The position numbers were made by a program, and so were the translations under genes. The notes below the pieces were generated by a model. That model made no database searches. It was not told where the DNA came from and saw only the letters and a list, made by a program, of their open reading frames with translations. From assembly GCF_041051975.1 (NCBI RefSeq), contig NZ_CP163435.1, forward strand, positions 4,588,001 to 4,652,000: a stretch of 64,000 nucleotides of DNA, read 5' to 3'. Source of the stretch: Streptomyces sp. R21 (lineage in GTDB: Bacteria; Actinomycetota; Actinomycetes; Streptomycetales; Streptomycetaceae). Of this stretch, positions 34,464-42,670 are shown piece by piece (the first letter of the stretch is position 1; the number at the start of each line of letters is the position of its first letter).

Positions 34464-35865
34464 GCCGGTCCCCTTCCTGAGATGCCGCGGCCTCTCGGCA
34501 GCCGTCGTCATCCGGCTCCGGCGTCGGCTCCGGCTCCGCATCGGCCAGCAGCACATCGATGTCCCGTATGGACCGGCTGGCCAGCCCCCACGCGGCGACC
34601 CCGATGCCGGCGAGGCCCGCGAGGAGGAACATCCCCGCCATGCCGCTGCCGGGCCGGTCGCCGAGGAGCGGGCCGAGGACGGTGTACAGCCCGCTGCCGT
34701 GCGCGGCCTGCGGTTCGAAGACGTGGTCGGCGAGCGGGCCCGCGAGGCCGGTGGCCAGCGGGACGGAGATGTACCCGAGGAACATCACCGCGCCGAAGAC
34801 CCGGCCCTGCCACTCCTGGGGGACCTTGGTCTGCACGATGGCGTGCATCTGGGAGTTGACGACGGTCGTCAGCAGCGCGCCGATCAGCACGGCGATGCAC
34901 CAGGCGACGACACCGTCCGCGAACGCCATGCCCACCAGCGCGGACAGGCACATCCCGACGATGCCGAGCATCATGCCGCGGCCCCGGTTGCGCGGCCCGC
35001 CCCAGGCGGCCATCAGCACACCGCCCGCGACCCCGCCGGCGCCGATCGCGGAGTTGACCGCGGCGAGTGCCGCACTGTCCGCGCGCAGCAGCACCATGGG
35101 CTGGATGAGCGCGAAGCCGAAGACCATGACCAGGTTGACGACACAGAAGTTGACGATCAGATCGCGCAGGCTGGGCATCCGGAAGAGGTAGCGCAGTCCC
35201 TCCACGGCCTCGGCGGTGATCCTGCGGCGCGGGGCGCCCGGCTCCGGCTTCGGCGCGGGCCGGTCCCCGGTCAGCCGCACCAGTCGTACGCCGACCAGGG
35301 CGAAGGCGTAACTCGCCAGGTCGATCAGGAGGGTGGGGCCGATCCCGCAGAAGGCGAGGAGTACTCCGCCGAGCGCGGGGCCGCAGATGCCGGCGGCGCT
35401 CTTGGCGCCCGCCAACAGGCCGTTGGCCCGGCCGAGCTGGTCCTTGCGGACGAAGAGCGGCACGGCCGAGGCGAGCGCCGGGAGCTGGAAGGCGGCGCAG
35501 GCGCCGAGCAGCACGGTGGCGGGGTAGATCTGCCACGACTGCAGCTGGCCGAGGTAGTGCAGCAGCGCGAGGCAGCCCACGACCAGGAAGCCTCCGGCGT
35601 CGGCCAGTTGCATCGCCGACCGCTTGCGCATGCGATCTACGATTGCACCCGCAATGGGACTGAGGACGGCCTGCGGCAGTACGGCGCACAGGGCGAGGAC
35701 GGTGACGGCGCTCGCCCGCTCACCGGCGGACCAGACGTCGACGACGAAGGCGAACCGGACCGCCGCGCTCCCCACGAGCGAGACCGCCTGCCCCGACCAG
35801 ACCAGCATGAGCGGTCCCATGCCGGTGAAGCGGCCGGGTGGTTCGACGGGTGGAGTTGCTGTCAC
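34447..35865 (-). CDS. MFS transporter, probable product exporter
   Basis: Proton-driven exporter of the major facilitator superfamily, 472 aa with about twelve hydrophobic segments (first: L-M-L-V-W-S-G-Q-A-V-S-L-V-G). The intracellular loop 2-3 signature is D-R-M-R-K-R-S near residue 70, and G-A-C-A-A-F-Q-L-P-A with the following L-G-R-A-N-G-L resembles macrolide-efflux (MefA-like) members. A charged cytoplasmic tail ends E-P-E-P-T-P-E-P-D-D-D. GTG at 35865 was chosen, with GGGGG upstream and the first membrane segment about 20 residues later; the longer in-frame extension is Arg-rich and implausible. It is the first gene of the minus-strand operon, with SARP-like boxes 125 bp upstream. Confidence 0.9.
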   Translation of the reverse strand: MTATPPVEPPGRFTGMGPLMLVWSGQAVSLVGSAAVRFAFVVDVWSAGERASAVTVLALCAVLPQAVLSPIAGAIVDRMRKRSAMQLADAGGFLVVGCLALLHYLGQLQSWQIYPATVLLGACAAFQLPALASAVPLFVRKDQLGRANGLLAGAKSAAGICGPALGGVLLAFCGIGPTLLIDLASYAFALVGVRLVRLTGDRPAPKPEPGAPRRRITAEAVEGLRYLFRMPSLRDLIVNFCVVNLVMVFGFALIQPMVLLRADSAALAAVNSAIGAGGVAGGVLMAAWGGPRNRGRGMMLGIVGMCLSALVGMAFADGVVAWCIAVLIGALLTTVVNSQMHAIVQTKVPQEWQGRVFGAVMFLGYISVPLATGLAGPLADHVFEPQAAHGSGLYTVLGPLLGDRPGSGMAGMFLLAGLAGIGVAAWGLASRSIRDIDVLLADAEPEPTPEPDDDGCREAAASQEGDRHEVRA

Positions 35866-35989
35866 TGCGCTGCCCCCAGGACGGTCGCATGCCAGTCGGA
35901 TACGGGCCGTCGAGGCCCGTGTCCGAGTTCGATTGGGCGCCATCATGGGGCGGCGGCTTCCCGGCGCGTTCCCATCGCGAACGGGTGAT

Positions 35990-36007
35990 CGGGAATTTCG
36001 CGGGAAC
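35990..36007 (-). promoter_or_regulatory. SARP-like heptamer pair upstream of the exporter/NRPS operon
   Basis: On the minus strand GTTCCCG (36007-36001), a 4-base spacer and ATTCCCG (35996-35990) form an 11-bp direct repeat pointing toward the MFS start. The same heptamer recurs at three other promoters in this window. No convincing -10 was found after it. Confidence 0.6.
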
Positions 36008-36077
36008 GGAACGGGACGGGATCGGGACCACCGCGCGCCACGGTCGCGGTGTCGTTGTCTGCAGAAGGAGTACTTCC

Positions 36078-36494
36078 GTGAAGGACTCGCGGGACCGTTC
36101 ACCAGACCGGGCGGAGCCCTCGCACGCGCCGTCGGACCGGGCGGAGCTGTCGCACGCGCTCCATGACCTGTCCACCGTGGAGCGGTGGGCCGAGCGTGCG
36201 AACGGTGACGACCCGGCGGCAGCGCCGGGCGCCGCCCAGGACCCCCCGGAGGGGCCCGAGTTCAGCGTCGACACGGAGACGGTGAACGGCATGCACAGCG
36301 TGTCCCGCATCGCCGCGCATCCGGGGGGCGTGGACGCCGGTCCGCCGGCGCTGGACGAGTCCGCGCGGGCCGCCGTGCGTTCCCTCGTCAGGTCCCTGCT
36401 CGATCTGGCGGGACATGAGTCGGGACCGGCCCGTACGCAGGTGGTACTGACCGCGGCGGGACCGCGCGTGGTGGGTTGCAGCCTGGACAGGTAA
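36078..36494 (+). CDS. Hypothetical 138-aa protein beside the repeat peptide
   Basis: No family recognised. The GTG at 36078 has AAGGAG upstream. The N-terminal third is hydrophilic with a duplicated segment (D-R-A-E-P-S-H-A then D-R-A-E-L-S-H-A). The middle is Pro/Gly/Ala-rich and low in structure. The last 45 residues (V-R-S-L-V-R-S-L-L-D-L-A-G then V-V-L-T-A-A-G-P-R-V-V-G) could fold. There is no signal peptide or Cys cluster. It is divergent from the exporter operon and lies 179 bp upstream of the secreted repeat peptide. A link to that peptide is positional inference only. Confidence 0.6.
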   Translation: MKDSRDRSPDRAEPSHAPSDRAELSHALHDLSTVERWAERANGDDPAAAPGAAQDPPEGPEFSVDTETVNGMHSVSRIAAHPGGVDAGPPALDESARAAVRSLVRSLLDLAGHESGPARTQVVLTAAGPRVVGCSLDR

Positions 36495-36509
36495 CCGCAG
36501 GTCAGAGGC

Positions 36510-36562
36510 GTTCCTGGGGCGTTCCCGCAGGGGTTCTGGGGCCGTTCCCGCATGCGTTCCCG
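36510..36562 (+). promoter_or_regulatory. Five SARP-like GTTCCCG boxes phased at 11/12 bp
   Basis: GTTCCTG (36510), GTTCCCG (36521), GTTCTGG (36533), GTTCCCG (36544) and GTTCCCG (36556) are spaced 11, 12, 11 and 12 bp, so all lie on one DNA face. Exactly 8 bp after the last heptamer comes TAACGC (36571), a weak -10. The 8-bp distance is the arrangement known for SARP-activated promoters. The array points at the secreted repeat-peptide gene. Confidence 0.7.
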
Positions 36563-36673
36563 CAGGGCGGTAACGCACGGGGAACAGCCCGGGAACGGCC
36601 GCCAGCAACATCAGTGGTGTCGGGAAGCGGAAAACACCGCAAACTCCACAAACACCACTTAGGGGCGGACACC

Positions 36674-36889
36674 ATGGGACGCAAGCTTGCTGGATTCATC
36701 GGTCTCGTCGCGGCGACGCTGGTCCTCGGTCTCGGCGGTTCGGCCGAGGCGGGCGTCACCCAGATCCAGCAGGGCATGCAGCACCAGCTCGCGGACAGCC
36801 AGGGCCCCACGAGCGTCCTCGCCGACAGCCAGGGCCCGACCGTGATCCTCGCCGACAGCCAGGGCCCCACGGTCATCGTCGCCGGCTGA
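36674..36889 (+). CDS. Secreted peptide with three decapeptide repeats
   Basis: A 71-aa precursor. Residues 1-26 are a clear Sec signal (R3-K4, hydrophobic core F-I-G-L-V-A-A-T-L-V-L-G-L, cleavage after A-E-A). The predicted 45-residue mature peptide starts G-V-T-Q-I-Q-Q-G-M-Q-H-Q, then has L-A-D-S-Q-G-P-T-S-V followed by two copies of L-A-D-S-Q-G-P-T-V-I and the end V-A-G. The repeats are 30 bp at DNA level. No Cys is present. It has its own phased-box promoter upstream and a strong terminator downstream, so it is probably monocistronic and well expressed. Possible roles are a multi-core RiPP precursor, a secreted aggregating or surface peptide, or a signal. No modifying enzyme is recognisable next to it. 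I do not know the family. Confidence 0.7.
   Translation: MGRKLAGFIGLVAATLVLGLGGSAEAGVTQIQQGMQHQLADSQGPTSVLADSQGPTVILADSQGPTVIVAG
36788..36877 (+). repeat. Three in-frame 30-bp tandem repeats
   Basis: Units at 36788-36817, 36818-36847 and 36848-36877 are nearly identical, each encoding LADSQGPT plus two hydrophobic residues. They end four codons before the stop. Differences fall mostly in the last two codons. Confidence 0.9.
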
Positions 36890-36928
36890 TCCCACCGCCC
36901 CAGGCGCACCGCTTCCAGACACCACAAA

Positions 36929-36964
36929 CAGTGCCCCCGCCCGAACTCCCGGGCGGGGGCACTG
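36929..36964. terminator. 15-bp hairpin between convergent genes
   Basis: 36929-36943 pairs perfectly with 36950-36964 across a six-base loop. It lies between the repeat peptide (ends 36889) and the second SARP gene (ends 37021) and can serve both directions. Confidence 0.85.
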
Positions 36965-37020
36965 CGTTGTGCGGTGTCTCAGGCGTGCAGAATCGTTCCG
37001 GCGGCGAACTCCGACGGCCG

Positions 37021-40000
37021 TCAGCGCCGGCGGCGGTCCGCCGGAACGCCCAGTTTGGCGAAGAGCGCCTCGGCCGCGGCGCGATGGTGGGCCGCGCTCT
37101 CGCTGTCCTCGGTGCAGTCGGCGAGACCGGACAGCGCGTACGCCTCCTCGATGCGGTAGCTCATCCCGGAGGCGAGCTCGTGGGCGTGCGCGTGCAGGGC
37201 GAGCGCGGCCTCCCGGTCACCCTGTCTGCGGCGCAGCCGGCCCACGATGTTCTCCACCTTGGCCCGGCGCAGCGGCGAGGCGTTGGCCGCCACCAGGCCG
37301 AGGGCCCGCTCGGCGAGGTCGGGAACACGCACCGGCCGGCCCAGGTGCTCGTCGACGTCGGCCAGCAGGGCCATCATCAGCGCCACATCACCGGGATCGC
37401 CCTCGTCCGCGCAGAGTTCGCGGGCCCGTTCCAGACTGCAGGCGGCGTCCTCGTACTCCCTCAGCCCGATCTGGGCGAAGGCGACATCGGTGAGCGCGCT
37501 GAACTGGCTCTCGTACTGGCCAAGGCCGCTGCGCAGTTCGACCGCGCGCAGCGCCGCCGTCTTGGCCTCCTCGTAGCGGCCCCACTGTTCATAGAGCGTG
37601 CTCAGGAGGGTCAGGCTGTCGGCCTCCGCGCGCGGGATGGCGAGTTCCCGTTCGTAGGCGGTGGCCCGTTCCAGGTGGACGAGGGCTTCGGGGAAGTTGC
37701 CCAGCAGGCTGTTGAACTGGCCGAGGGTGCTCTCGCTGTGCGCCTCGGTGTGCCGGTCGCCGAGGCGGGCGGCGACGTCGCGGCCGGCCCGGGCCGCCTC
37801 CAGTCCCTCGGTGAACCGGCCGAGCCGCCAGCAGGCGACCCCCAGATTAGACAGGCTCATGCCAAGGAGGGCGAGATCGCCGAGGCGCTGCGCCGCGGCG
37901 ACCGAGACCCGGCCGAGCGCCCCGAACTCCTCCAGTTGTCCACGCGCGTTGAGCTGGAAGACCAGGTTGCGGGCCAGGCAGACGACGTACCGGTCCTGGC
38001 GTCGGCGTTCGGCCAGCGTGACCGCCGCCAGAAGCGCCGTCTGCTCCCGGGTGAACCAGTCCTGAGCACGTTCGGCGTCGCGCAGGTCCGGCAGTTCGGC
38101 GGTGGAGTTGTCGATGCCCGTGGGGCGGTGGCGGCGGCCGGGGTAGAGGACGTCGCAGGCCGTCTCGGTCGCCGTCAGGTAGAAGCGCAGCAGCCGCTCC
38201 ACCGCGTCGGCGTCCTCGCCGGCGCCGTCGGCCGCGGAGTCGAAGAGGCTCTGCGCGAAGCTGCGGACCAGGTCGTGGAAGGTGTAGAGACCGATCTCCG
38301 GCTGCTGGACCAGGTGCACGTCGAGCAGCCGTTCGAGGAGGTCCTCGGCGTCCCAGATGCCGGAGCCGAGCAGCGCGCCCGCCGCGTGGACGTTGATGTC
38401 GCCGCCCGGATGCAGGGCGAGGATCCGGAACGCCGTACGGCACTCCTCGTCGAGCGCCTGGTACGACAGACGGAGGGTGGCGGAGACGCTGCGGGCGCCC
38501 GAGCTGAGCTCGTCGAGCCTGCGGGTCTCGTCGCGCAGGCGTTCCGCCAGGTACTGCAGGGTCCAGCGGGGCCGGTTTCGCAGCCGGGCGGTGGCGATCC
38601 GCAGGGCGAGCGGGAGGTGGTCGCAGAGCCGGGCCAGTTCGGCGGCGGCCTCGGGTTCGGCGGCCACCCGTGCGACGCCGAGTGTCTCGGCGACCAGCGC
38701 GGCGCTCTCGCGCGGCGGCATCACACCGATGGAGATCCACTGCGCGCCGTCGAGGTCCACCAGACGGGCGCGGCTGGTGAGCAGCACCAGGCAGCCGGGC
38801 GAGACGGGCAGCAGCGGCTGGATCCCGTCCGCGTCGGCCGCGTTGTCGAGGAGGATCAGGAGCCGCTTCCCGGTGAGCGTCGCGCGCCACAGGGCCGTAC
38901 GCCCGGCCACCTCGTCGGGTATTCGGTCCCCCGGTATGCCGAGCGCGCGCAGCAGGCTGTCGAGCGCGGTGCCCGCGGAGACCGGCTGGTCGCCCGGGGT
39001 ATATCCGCGCAGGTCGATGTGGAGCTGGCCGTCCGGGTACTCCTCGGCGAGCCGGTGCGCGGCCCGCACGGCGAGGGAGGTCTTGCCACTGCCGCCCATC
39101 CCGTCGATGGCCACGATCCGCGGTCCCTGCTCGCTCTTCTCCGTGGCGCAGCGCAGCAGTTCGCCCAGCTCGCGGTCGCGTCCGGTGAAGTCGGCGAGGT
39201 CGTACGGCAGGGTGCAGGGCGGCTCGGCCGGAAGCGGGGCCGGCGGTGGGGCGGGCGCGGGCATGGCGGGACCGGCCAGTTCGGGGCTCTCGCGCAGGAT
39301 GCCCTCGTACAGCTTGGTGAGCTGCGGGCCGGGGTCGACGCCCAGTTCCTCGACGAGGAGTTCGCGGACCTTGCCGTACTCCTCCAGGGCCTCGGCCTGC
39401 CGTCCGGAGCGGTACAGCGCGATCATCAACTGGCCGCGCAGGGTTTCCCGCAGCGGGTGGCGGCTCACCAATTCCCGTAGATCCGGAATGATCTCGACGG
39501 CCTCGCCGAGCGCCAGGCGGAGCTCGAAGAGCTGCTCGGAGGCGGCCAGCCGGCGTTCCTCGATGGTGGTGGCCGCGGCGTCGATCACCGGGCCGCCTAT
39601 ACCGGAGAGCACCGGGCCGCGCCAGAGCGCCAGGGCGCTGCGCAGTGATTCGACGGCCTCGGAAATCCGGCTTTCGGCCACCGCCGCCTTGGCCGCGCGC
39701 ACCATAAGGCCGAATTCGGCCAGATCGTTCTGGGATTCATCTATCACGACGCGATAGCCGGGGCCCTCGGTCAGCAGTACTTCCGCACCGTCCGGGATCC
39801 GTCTTCGCAGGTCCGCAACCGCCTTGCGGACCTGATGCGATGCGGTCGCCGGAGGCTCGTCGTCCCAAGCGGCCTCGACCAGCCGGGAAACAGGGAGAAC
39901 CTTTCCCGGCTCCAGCAGCAAAGTGGCCAGAACCCGTTCCTGGATGACACCGCCGAGCCTCAGCCGCGCGCCATTCGACCACCCTTCGATCGGGCCGAGA

Positions 40001-40038
40001 ATATTGAACCGAAGACGTATCCCTGCCGCAGTCGTCAC
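37021..40038 (-). CDS. AfsR/SARP family regulator, probable cluster activator
   Basis: Transcriptional activator of 1005 aa. The N-terminal winged helix (L-R-F-N-I-L-G-P-I-E-G, about 1-95) binds direct-repeat operators in this family. BTAD follows to about 250 (E-E-Y-G-K-V-R-E-L-L-V-E-E-L-G-V-D-P-G). NB-ARC has the P-loop G-M-G-G-S-G-K-T near 309 and L-L-I-L-L-D-N near 385. TPR repeats fill about 680-950. GTG at 40038 has GGGGGGAGG upstream. It is divergent from the XRE regulator. The heptamer pair in its own upstream region and at three neighbouring promoters makes it the best candidate for pathway control, by inference. Confidence 0.9.
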   Translation of the reverse strand: MTTAAGIRLRFNILGPIEGWSNGARLRLGGVIQERVLATLLLEPGKVLPVSRLVEAAWDDEPPATASHQVRKAVADLRRRIPDGAEVLLTEGPGYRVVIDESQNDLAEFGLMVRAAKAAVAESRISEAVESLRSALALWRGPVLSGIGGPVIDAAATTIEERRLAASEQLFELRLALGEAVEIIPDLRELVSRHPLRETLRGQLMIALYRSGRQAEALEEYGKVRELLVEELGVDPGPQLTKLYEGILRESPELAGPAMPAPAPPPAPLPAEPPCTLPYDLADFTGRDRELGELLRCATEKSEQGPRIVAIDGMGGSGKTSLAVRAAHRLAEEYPDGQLHIDLRGYTPGDQPVSAGTALDSLLRALGIPGDRIPDEVAGRTALWRATLTGKRLLILLDNAADADGIQPLLPVSPGCLVLLTSRARLVDLDGAQWISIGVMPPRESAALVAETLGVARVAAEPEAAAELARLCDHLPLALRIATARLRNRPRWTLQYLAERLRDETRRLDELSSGARSVSATLRLSYQALDEECRTAFRILALHPGGDINVHAAGALLGSGIWDAEDLLERLLDVHLVQQPEIGLYTFHDLVRSFAQSLFDSAADGAGEDADAVERLLRFYLTATETACDVLYPGRRHRPTGIDNSTAELPDLRDAERAQDWFTREQTALLAAVTLAERRRQDRYVVCLARNLVFQLNARGQLEEFGALGRVSVAAAQRLGDLALLGMSLSNLGVACWRLGRFTEGLEAARAGRDVAARLGDRHTEAHSESTLGQFNSLLGNFPEALVHLERATAYERELAIPRAEADSLTLLSTLYEQWGRYEEAKTAALRAVELRSGLGQYESQFSALTDVAFAQIGLREYEDAACSLERARELCADEGDPGDVALMMALLADVDEHLGRPVRVPDLAERALGLVAANASPLRRAKVENIVGRLRRRQGDREAALALHAHAHELASGMSYRIEEAYALSGLADCTEDSESAAHHRAAAEALFAKLGVPADRRRR

Positions 40039-40069
40039 CGACCGCCTCCCCCCTCAACGCTGCGTCCCC

Positions 40070-40113
40070 ACACAGCTCTTCCCTGGTCGGAACACAGCTC
40101 TCCCCTGGTCGGA
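40070..40113. promoter_or_regulatory. Two tandem 22-bp direct repeats between the divergent regulators
   Basis: Units 40070-40091 and 40092-40113 are identical except at one base (ACACAGCTCT, then T or C, then CCCTGGTCGGA). Exactly two helical turns separate equivalent bases. The block is 32 bp upstream of the SARP GTG and probably covers its promoter. It differs from the GTTCCCG motif, so a second regulator, perhaps the XRE protein, may bind here. Confidence 0.65.
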
Positions 40114-40152
40114 GCCGATCGTAGCCCGATGCGGAACGGTGCGGTACTGCAC

Positions 40153-40170
40153 CGGGAAGCGTTCGGGAAC
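40153..40170 (-). promoter_or_regulatory. SARP-like heptamer pair upstream of the second SARP gene
   Basis: On the minus strand GTTCCCG (40170-40164), a 4-base spacer and CTTCCCG (40159-40153) repeat the 11-bp layout seen upstream of the exporter operon. They lie 115 bp upstream of the SARP start, so autoregulation is plausible. The overlapping GTTC-GG-GAAC is also a small palindrome. Confidence 0.5.
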
Positions 40171-40255
40171 CCCTTACCGGAGTCTCATCTCAGTCGGAGG
40201 GCCACCCGCCCCGCCGACAAGTTCCGAAGGGTACGCACGGACCAAGGAGACAACA

Positions 40256-41617
40256 ATGAATTCCGAGTCTGCGCCCGGTCTCAACGGCGGTCTCGATGGA
40301 CTGCTCCAGAATGCACGGCGGCGGGCGGGCCTCACTCAGGAACAGCTCGCCGGGCTTTCGACGGTCAGCGTCCGCGCCATACGCGACCTGGAGCAGGGAC
40401 GCGTACGGAACCCTCGTAAAGAGACCCTCAAATTGCTGGCAAATGCCATGCGCATGAGCGATGCCCGCCGCGTCGAACTCGAACTCGCCGCCGACGCCCA
40501 CTCCGCGGGGCGCGTTTTCCAGTCCCTCTACAGCGCGGAGCTGGCCGCACCGCCCACCCCGCTGCGCCCGCTGGCCGGCCGCCGGGCCGAACTGGAGGCG
40601 CTCACCGGCCGGTTGGACGGACAGCACGACCGGCTGCTGACCCTGGTCGGCCTGCCCGGAGTGGGCAAGTCCCGGCTGGCGCAGGAGGCGGCCCTGCTGC
40701 TGCACACCCGCGACCGGATCCCCGTCCTGTGGGTTCCCATGGCCGAGTCACCCGGCGTCGGCGCCGAGCGCGGCCCGCAGTCGACGATGACCGACTGGGT
40801 CCGCTCGCTGATCCGCGACGGCGAGCGGTACGAGGAGCTGACCTCCGTCATCGGCTCCAAGCCCACCCTGATCGTGCTGGACGGGCTCGACGCCGCGCCG
40901 GCCGCGGGCCCCGCCCTGCTGAACCTGCTGCGCGCCTGCGAGCGACTGAAGATCATCATCACCGCCCGGCAGGCCGCCCAGCCGCTCGGCGGACGTCTGC
41001 TGCCGCTGGCCCCGCTGCCCGCGCCCCTGCCGACCGACAGCGCGCCCGCCCGGCCGGGCGACTCCCTGCTGCCGGGCCGTCCCGCCGCCGAGCTGATGCT
41101 GTCCTACGTCAGCCACATGCGCCCCGACGTCCTGCCCACCGACTCCGTCACCGCCACCGTCGCGCACATCTGCCACTGCCTCGACGGCATCCCGGGGGCA
41201 TTGGAGGCGGCCGCGTCCTGGCTGCTCCTGCACTCCCCCGAGCAACTCCTCGACATCGCCCTGACCACCCCGCTGCTCCTGGTCGACGGGGTCACCCCCG
41301 AGTCCCTGGACTCCGGCGCCGCGCTGAGCGAACTGCTCCGCGCCGCCGTCACCGGCCTCGACCCGCGCACGACCGACCTGCTGACCCGGCTCACCGAGCT
41401 CCCGGACCCGTGGACGGTGGACGCCGCCGCCCGCGCCGGCGGCGGGACGCTCGCCGAGACCGCCCGCGACGTGCACTGCCTGCTGCTGCGCGGCCTGATC
41501 CGCCAGCTGCCCACCGAGCCGGGCGGCCCCGTCGGCTTCACCGTCCTCAACCTGGTCCGCGAACTGCTCGAGGACCGGCGCCCCGCCACGGCGGAGCTGG
41601 TCGGCGCCACCGACTGA
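40256..41617 (+). CDS. XRE-type HTH regulator fused to an NB-ARC-like ATPase
   Basis: A 453-aa regulator. Residues about 12-70 are a Cro/C1-type helix-turn-helix (R-R-A-G-L-T-Q-E-Q-L-A-G-L-S-T-V-S-V-R-A-I-R-D-L-E-Q-G). A STAND ATPase follows, with P-loop G-L-P-G-V-G-K-S near 133 and L-I-V-L-D-G-L-D near 205. Unlike many relatives it ends soon after the ATPase, without TPR repeats. The ATG has AAGGAGA upstream. The gene is divergent from the SARP gene and is followed after 52 bp by the carbamoyltransferase gene, probably in one transcript. It may bind the 22-bp tandem repeats upstream. Confidence 0.85.
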   Translation: MNSESAPGLNGGLDGLLQNARRRAGLTQEQLAGLSTVSVRAIRDLEQGRVRNPRKETLKLLANAMRMSDARRVELELAADAHSAGRVFQSLYSAELAAPPTPLRPLAGRRAELEALTGRLDGQHDRLLTLVGLPGVGKSRLAQEAALLLHTRDRIPVLWVPMAESPGVGAERGPQSTMTDWVRSLIRDGERYEELTSVIGSKPTLIVLDGLDAAPAAGPALLNLLRACERLKIIITARQAAQPLGGRLLPLAPLPAPLPTDSAPARPGDSLLPGRPAAELMLSYVSHMRPDVLPTDSVTATVAHICHCLDGIPGALEAAASWLLLHSPEQLLDIALTTPLLLVDGVTPESLDSGAALSELLRAAVTGLDPRTTDLLTRLTELPDPWTVDAAARAGGGTLAETARDVHCLLLRGLIRQLPTEPGGPVGFTVLNLVRELLEDRRPATAELVGATD

Positions 41618-41669
41618 CACCTCATTGCCCCCTCTTCTCAAGACCCCTCATACGAAAGGCACTTCCGCC

Positions 41670-42596
41670 ATGCGCAACCTGATCTCCCTGGCCGACCTGA
41701 CGCCCGCCGAGCTGGACCGGATCGTGCGGCGGGCCGTCTTCTTCGGCCGCGACGGTGTGGACCGCAGGTCACTCGACGGCAAGCAGGTCGGCATCTACTT
41801 CGCCAAGTCCTCGACACGGACGCGCAGTTCGTTCTGGAGCGGCGCGACCCGGCTGGGTGCCGACGTCATCACGTACGGCCCGAACGAGCTGCAGCTCAGC
41901 ACCGGCGAGACCGTGGAGGACACCGCGCGGGTCCTCGGGCAGTACCTGGACGCGCTGGTCGTGCGCACCAACGGCGACGTGGAGGAGATACGCCGGCTGG
42001 GCAGCAGCCCGGATCTGGCCGTCGTCAACGCGCTGAGCCTGGACGAGCATCCCACCCAGGCGATCGCCGATCTGGCCACGCTCACCGAGCGGTTCGGCTC
42101 GCTGGACGGGCTGCATCTGCTGGCCGTCGGCGAGGGCAACAGCTCCGGCGCCGCCCTCGCGCTCGCCACCGCGCTCACCCCCGGGCTGCGCCTCACCCTG
42201 CTGTGCCCGAGCGGCTACGAGGTGCCCAAGGACAAGCTGGACCTGGCCGACGAACTCGCGGGCGGCACAGCACGGGTGACCCAGGTGACGAGCCTGGACG
42301 AGGTCGAGGGAACGGCCGACGCGGTGTACACCAGCCGCTGGCAGACCATGGGCGTGCCCAAGGCGAACCCCGACTGGCTGGAGGAGTTCGAGGGGTTCCA
42401 GATCGACGACGCGTTCCTCGACCGCTTCGGGGGCCCCGACACCGTGTTCCTGCACGACCTTCCCGCGGTGCGCGGCCAGGAGGTCACCGACGAGGTGCTG
42501 GACGGGGCGCGCAGTGTCGCCTGGCGGCAGGCGCACCACAAGATGACGGCCGCGATGGCCGTCCTGGAATGGTGCGTGGTCTCTTCCGAGAGCTGA
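41670..42596 (+). CDS. OTC-family carbamoyltransferase with altered amino-acid site
   Basis: Transfers a carbamoyl group from carbamoyl phosphate to an amine; 308 aa, normal for ornithine carbamoyltransferase. The carbamoyl-phosphate loop is intact (F-A-K-S-S-T-R-T-R near 44-52) and D-E-H-P-T-Q is present near 125. The substrate side differs from OTC: the H-C-L-P motif is H-D-L-P near 262, and the SMG-loop region reads T-S-R-W-Q-T-M-G near 220, lacking the Asp that binds the ornithine amine; S-F-E of the first loop is S-F-W. These are the positions that set acceptor choice, so the acceptor is probably not ornithine. The ATG has GAAAGG upstream. It follows the XRE gene and lies near the mutase operon, suggesting a precursor role. 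Confidence 0.85.
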   Translation: MRNLISLADLTPAELDRIVRRAVFFGRDGVDRRSLDGKQVGIYFAKSSTRTRSSFWSGATRLGADVITYGPNELQLSTGETVEDTARVLGQYLDALVVRTNGDVEEIRRLGSSPDLAVVNALSLDEHPTQAIADLATLTERFGSLDGLHLLAVGEGNSSGAALALATALTPGLRLTLLCPSGYEVPKDKLDLADELAGGTARVTQVTSLDEVEGTADAVYTSRWQTMGVPKANPDWLEEFEGFQIDDAFLDRFGGPDTVFLHDLPAVRGQEVTDEVLDGARSVAWRQAHHKMTAAMAVLEWCVVSSES

Positions 42597-42613
42597 CGCA
42601 GCCGTATATGCGT

Positions 42614-42655
42614 AAACGCCTGACGGGCTGGATCTCTCCAGCCCGTCAGGCGTTT
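42614..42655. terminator. 19-bp hairpin between convergent carbamoyltransferase and MbtH genes
   Basis: 42614-42632 pairs without mismatch with 42637-42655 across a four-base TCTC loop, with T residues at the 3' edge. It is the strongest terminator in the window and works for both flanking genes. Confidence 0.92.
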
Positions 42656-42670
42656 TGGAATGCGCGGGAT

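Noticed and set aside
35866..36102. N-terminal extension of the MFS gene to 36102
   Set aside because: Arg-rich, no family similarity, and it would run through the SARP-like boxes.
36078..36494. Reading the 138-aa protein as a RiPP maturation enzyme
   Set aside because: No ATP-grasp, YcaO, radical SAM or other catalytic motif is visible; only position supports it.
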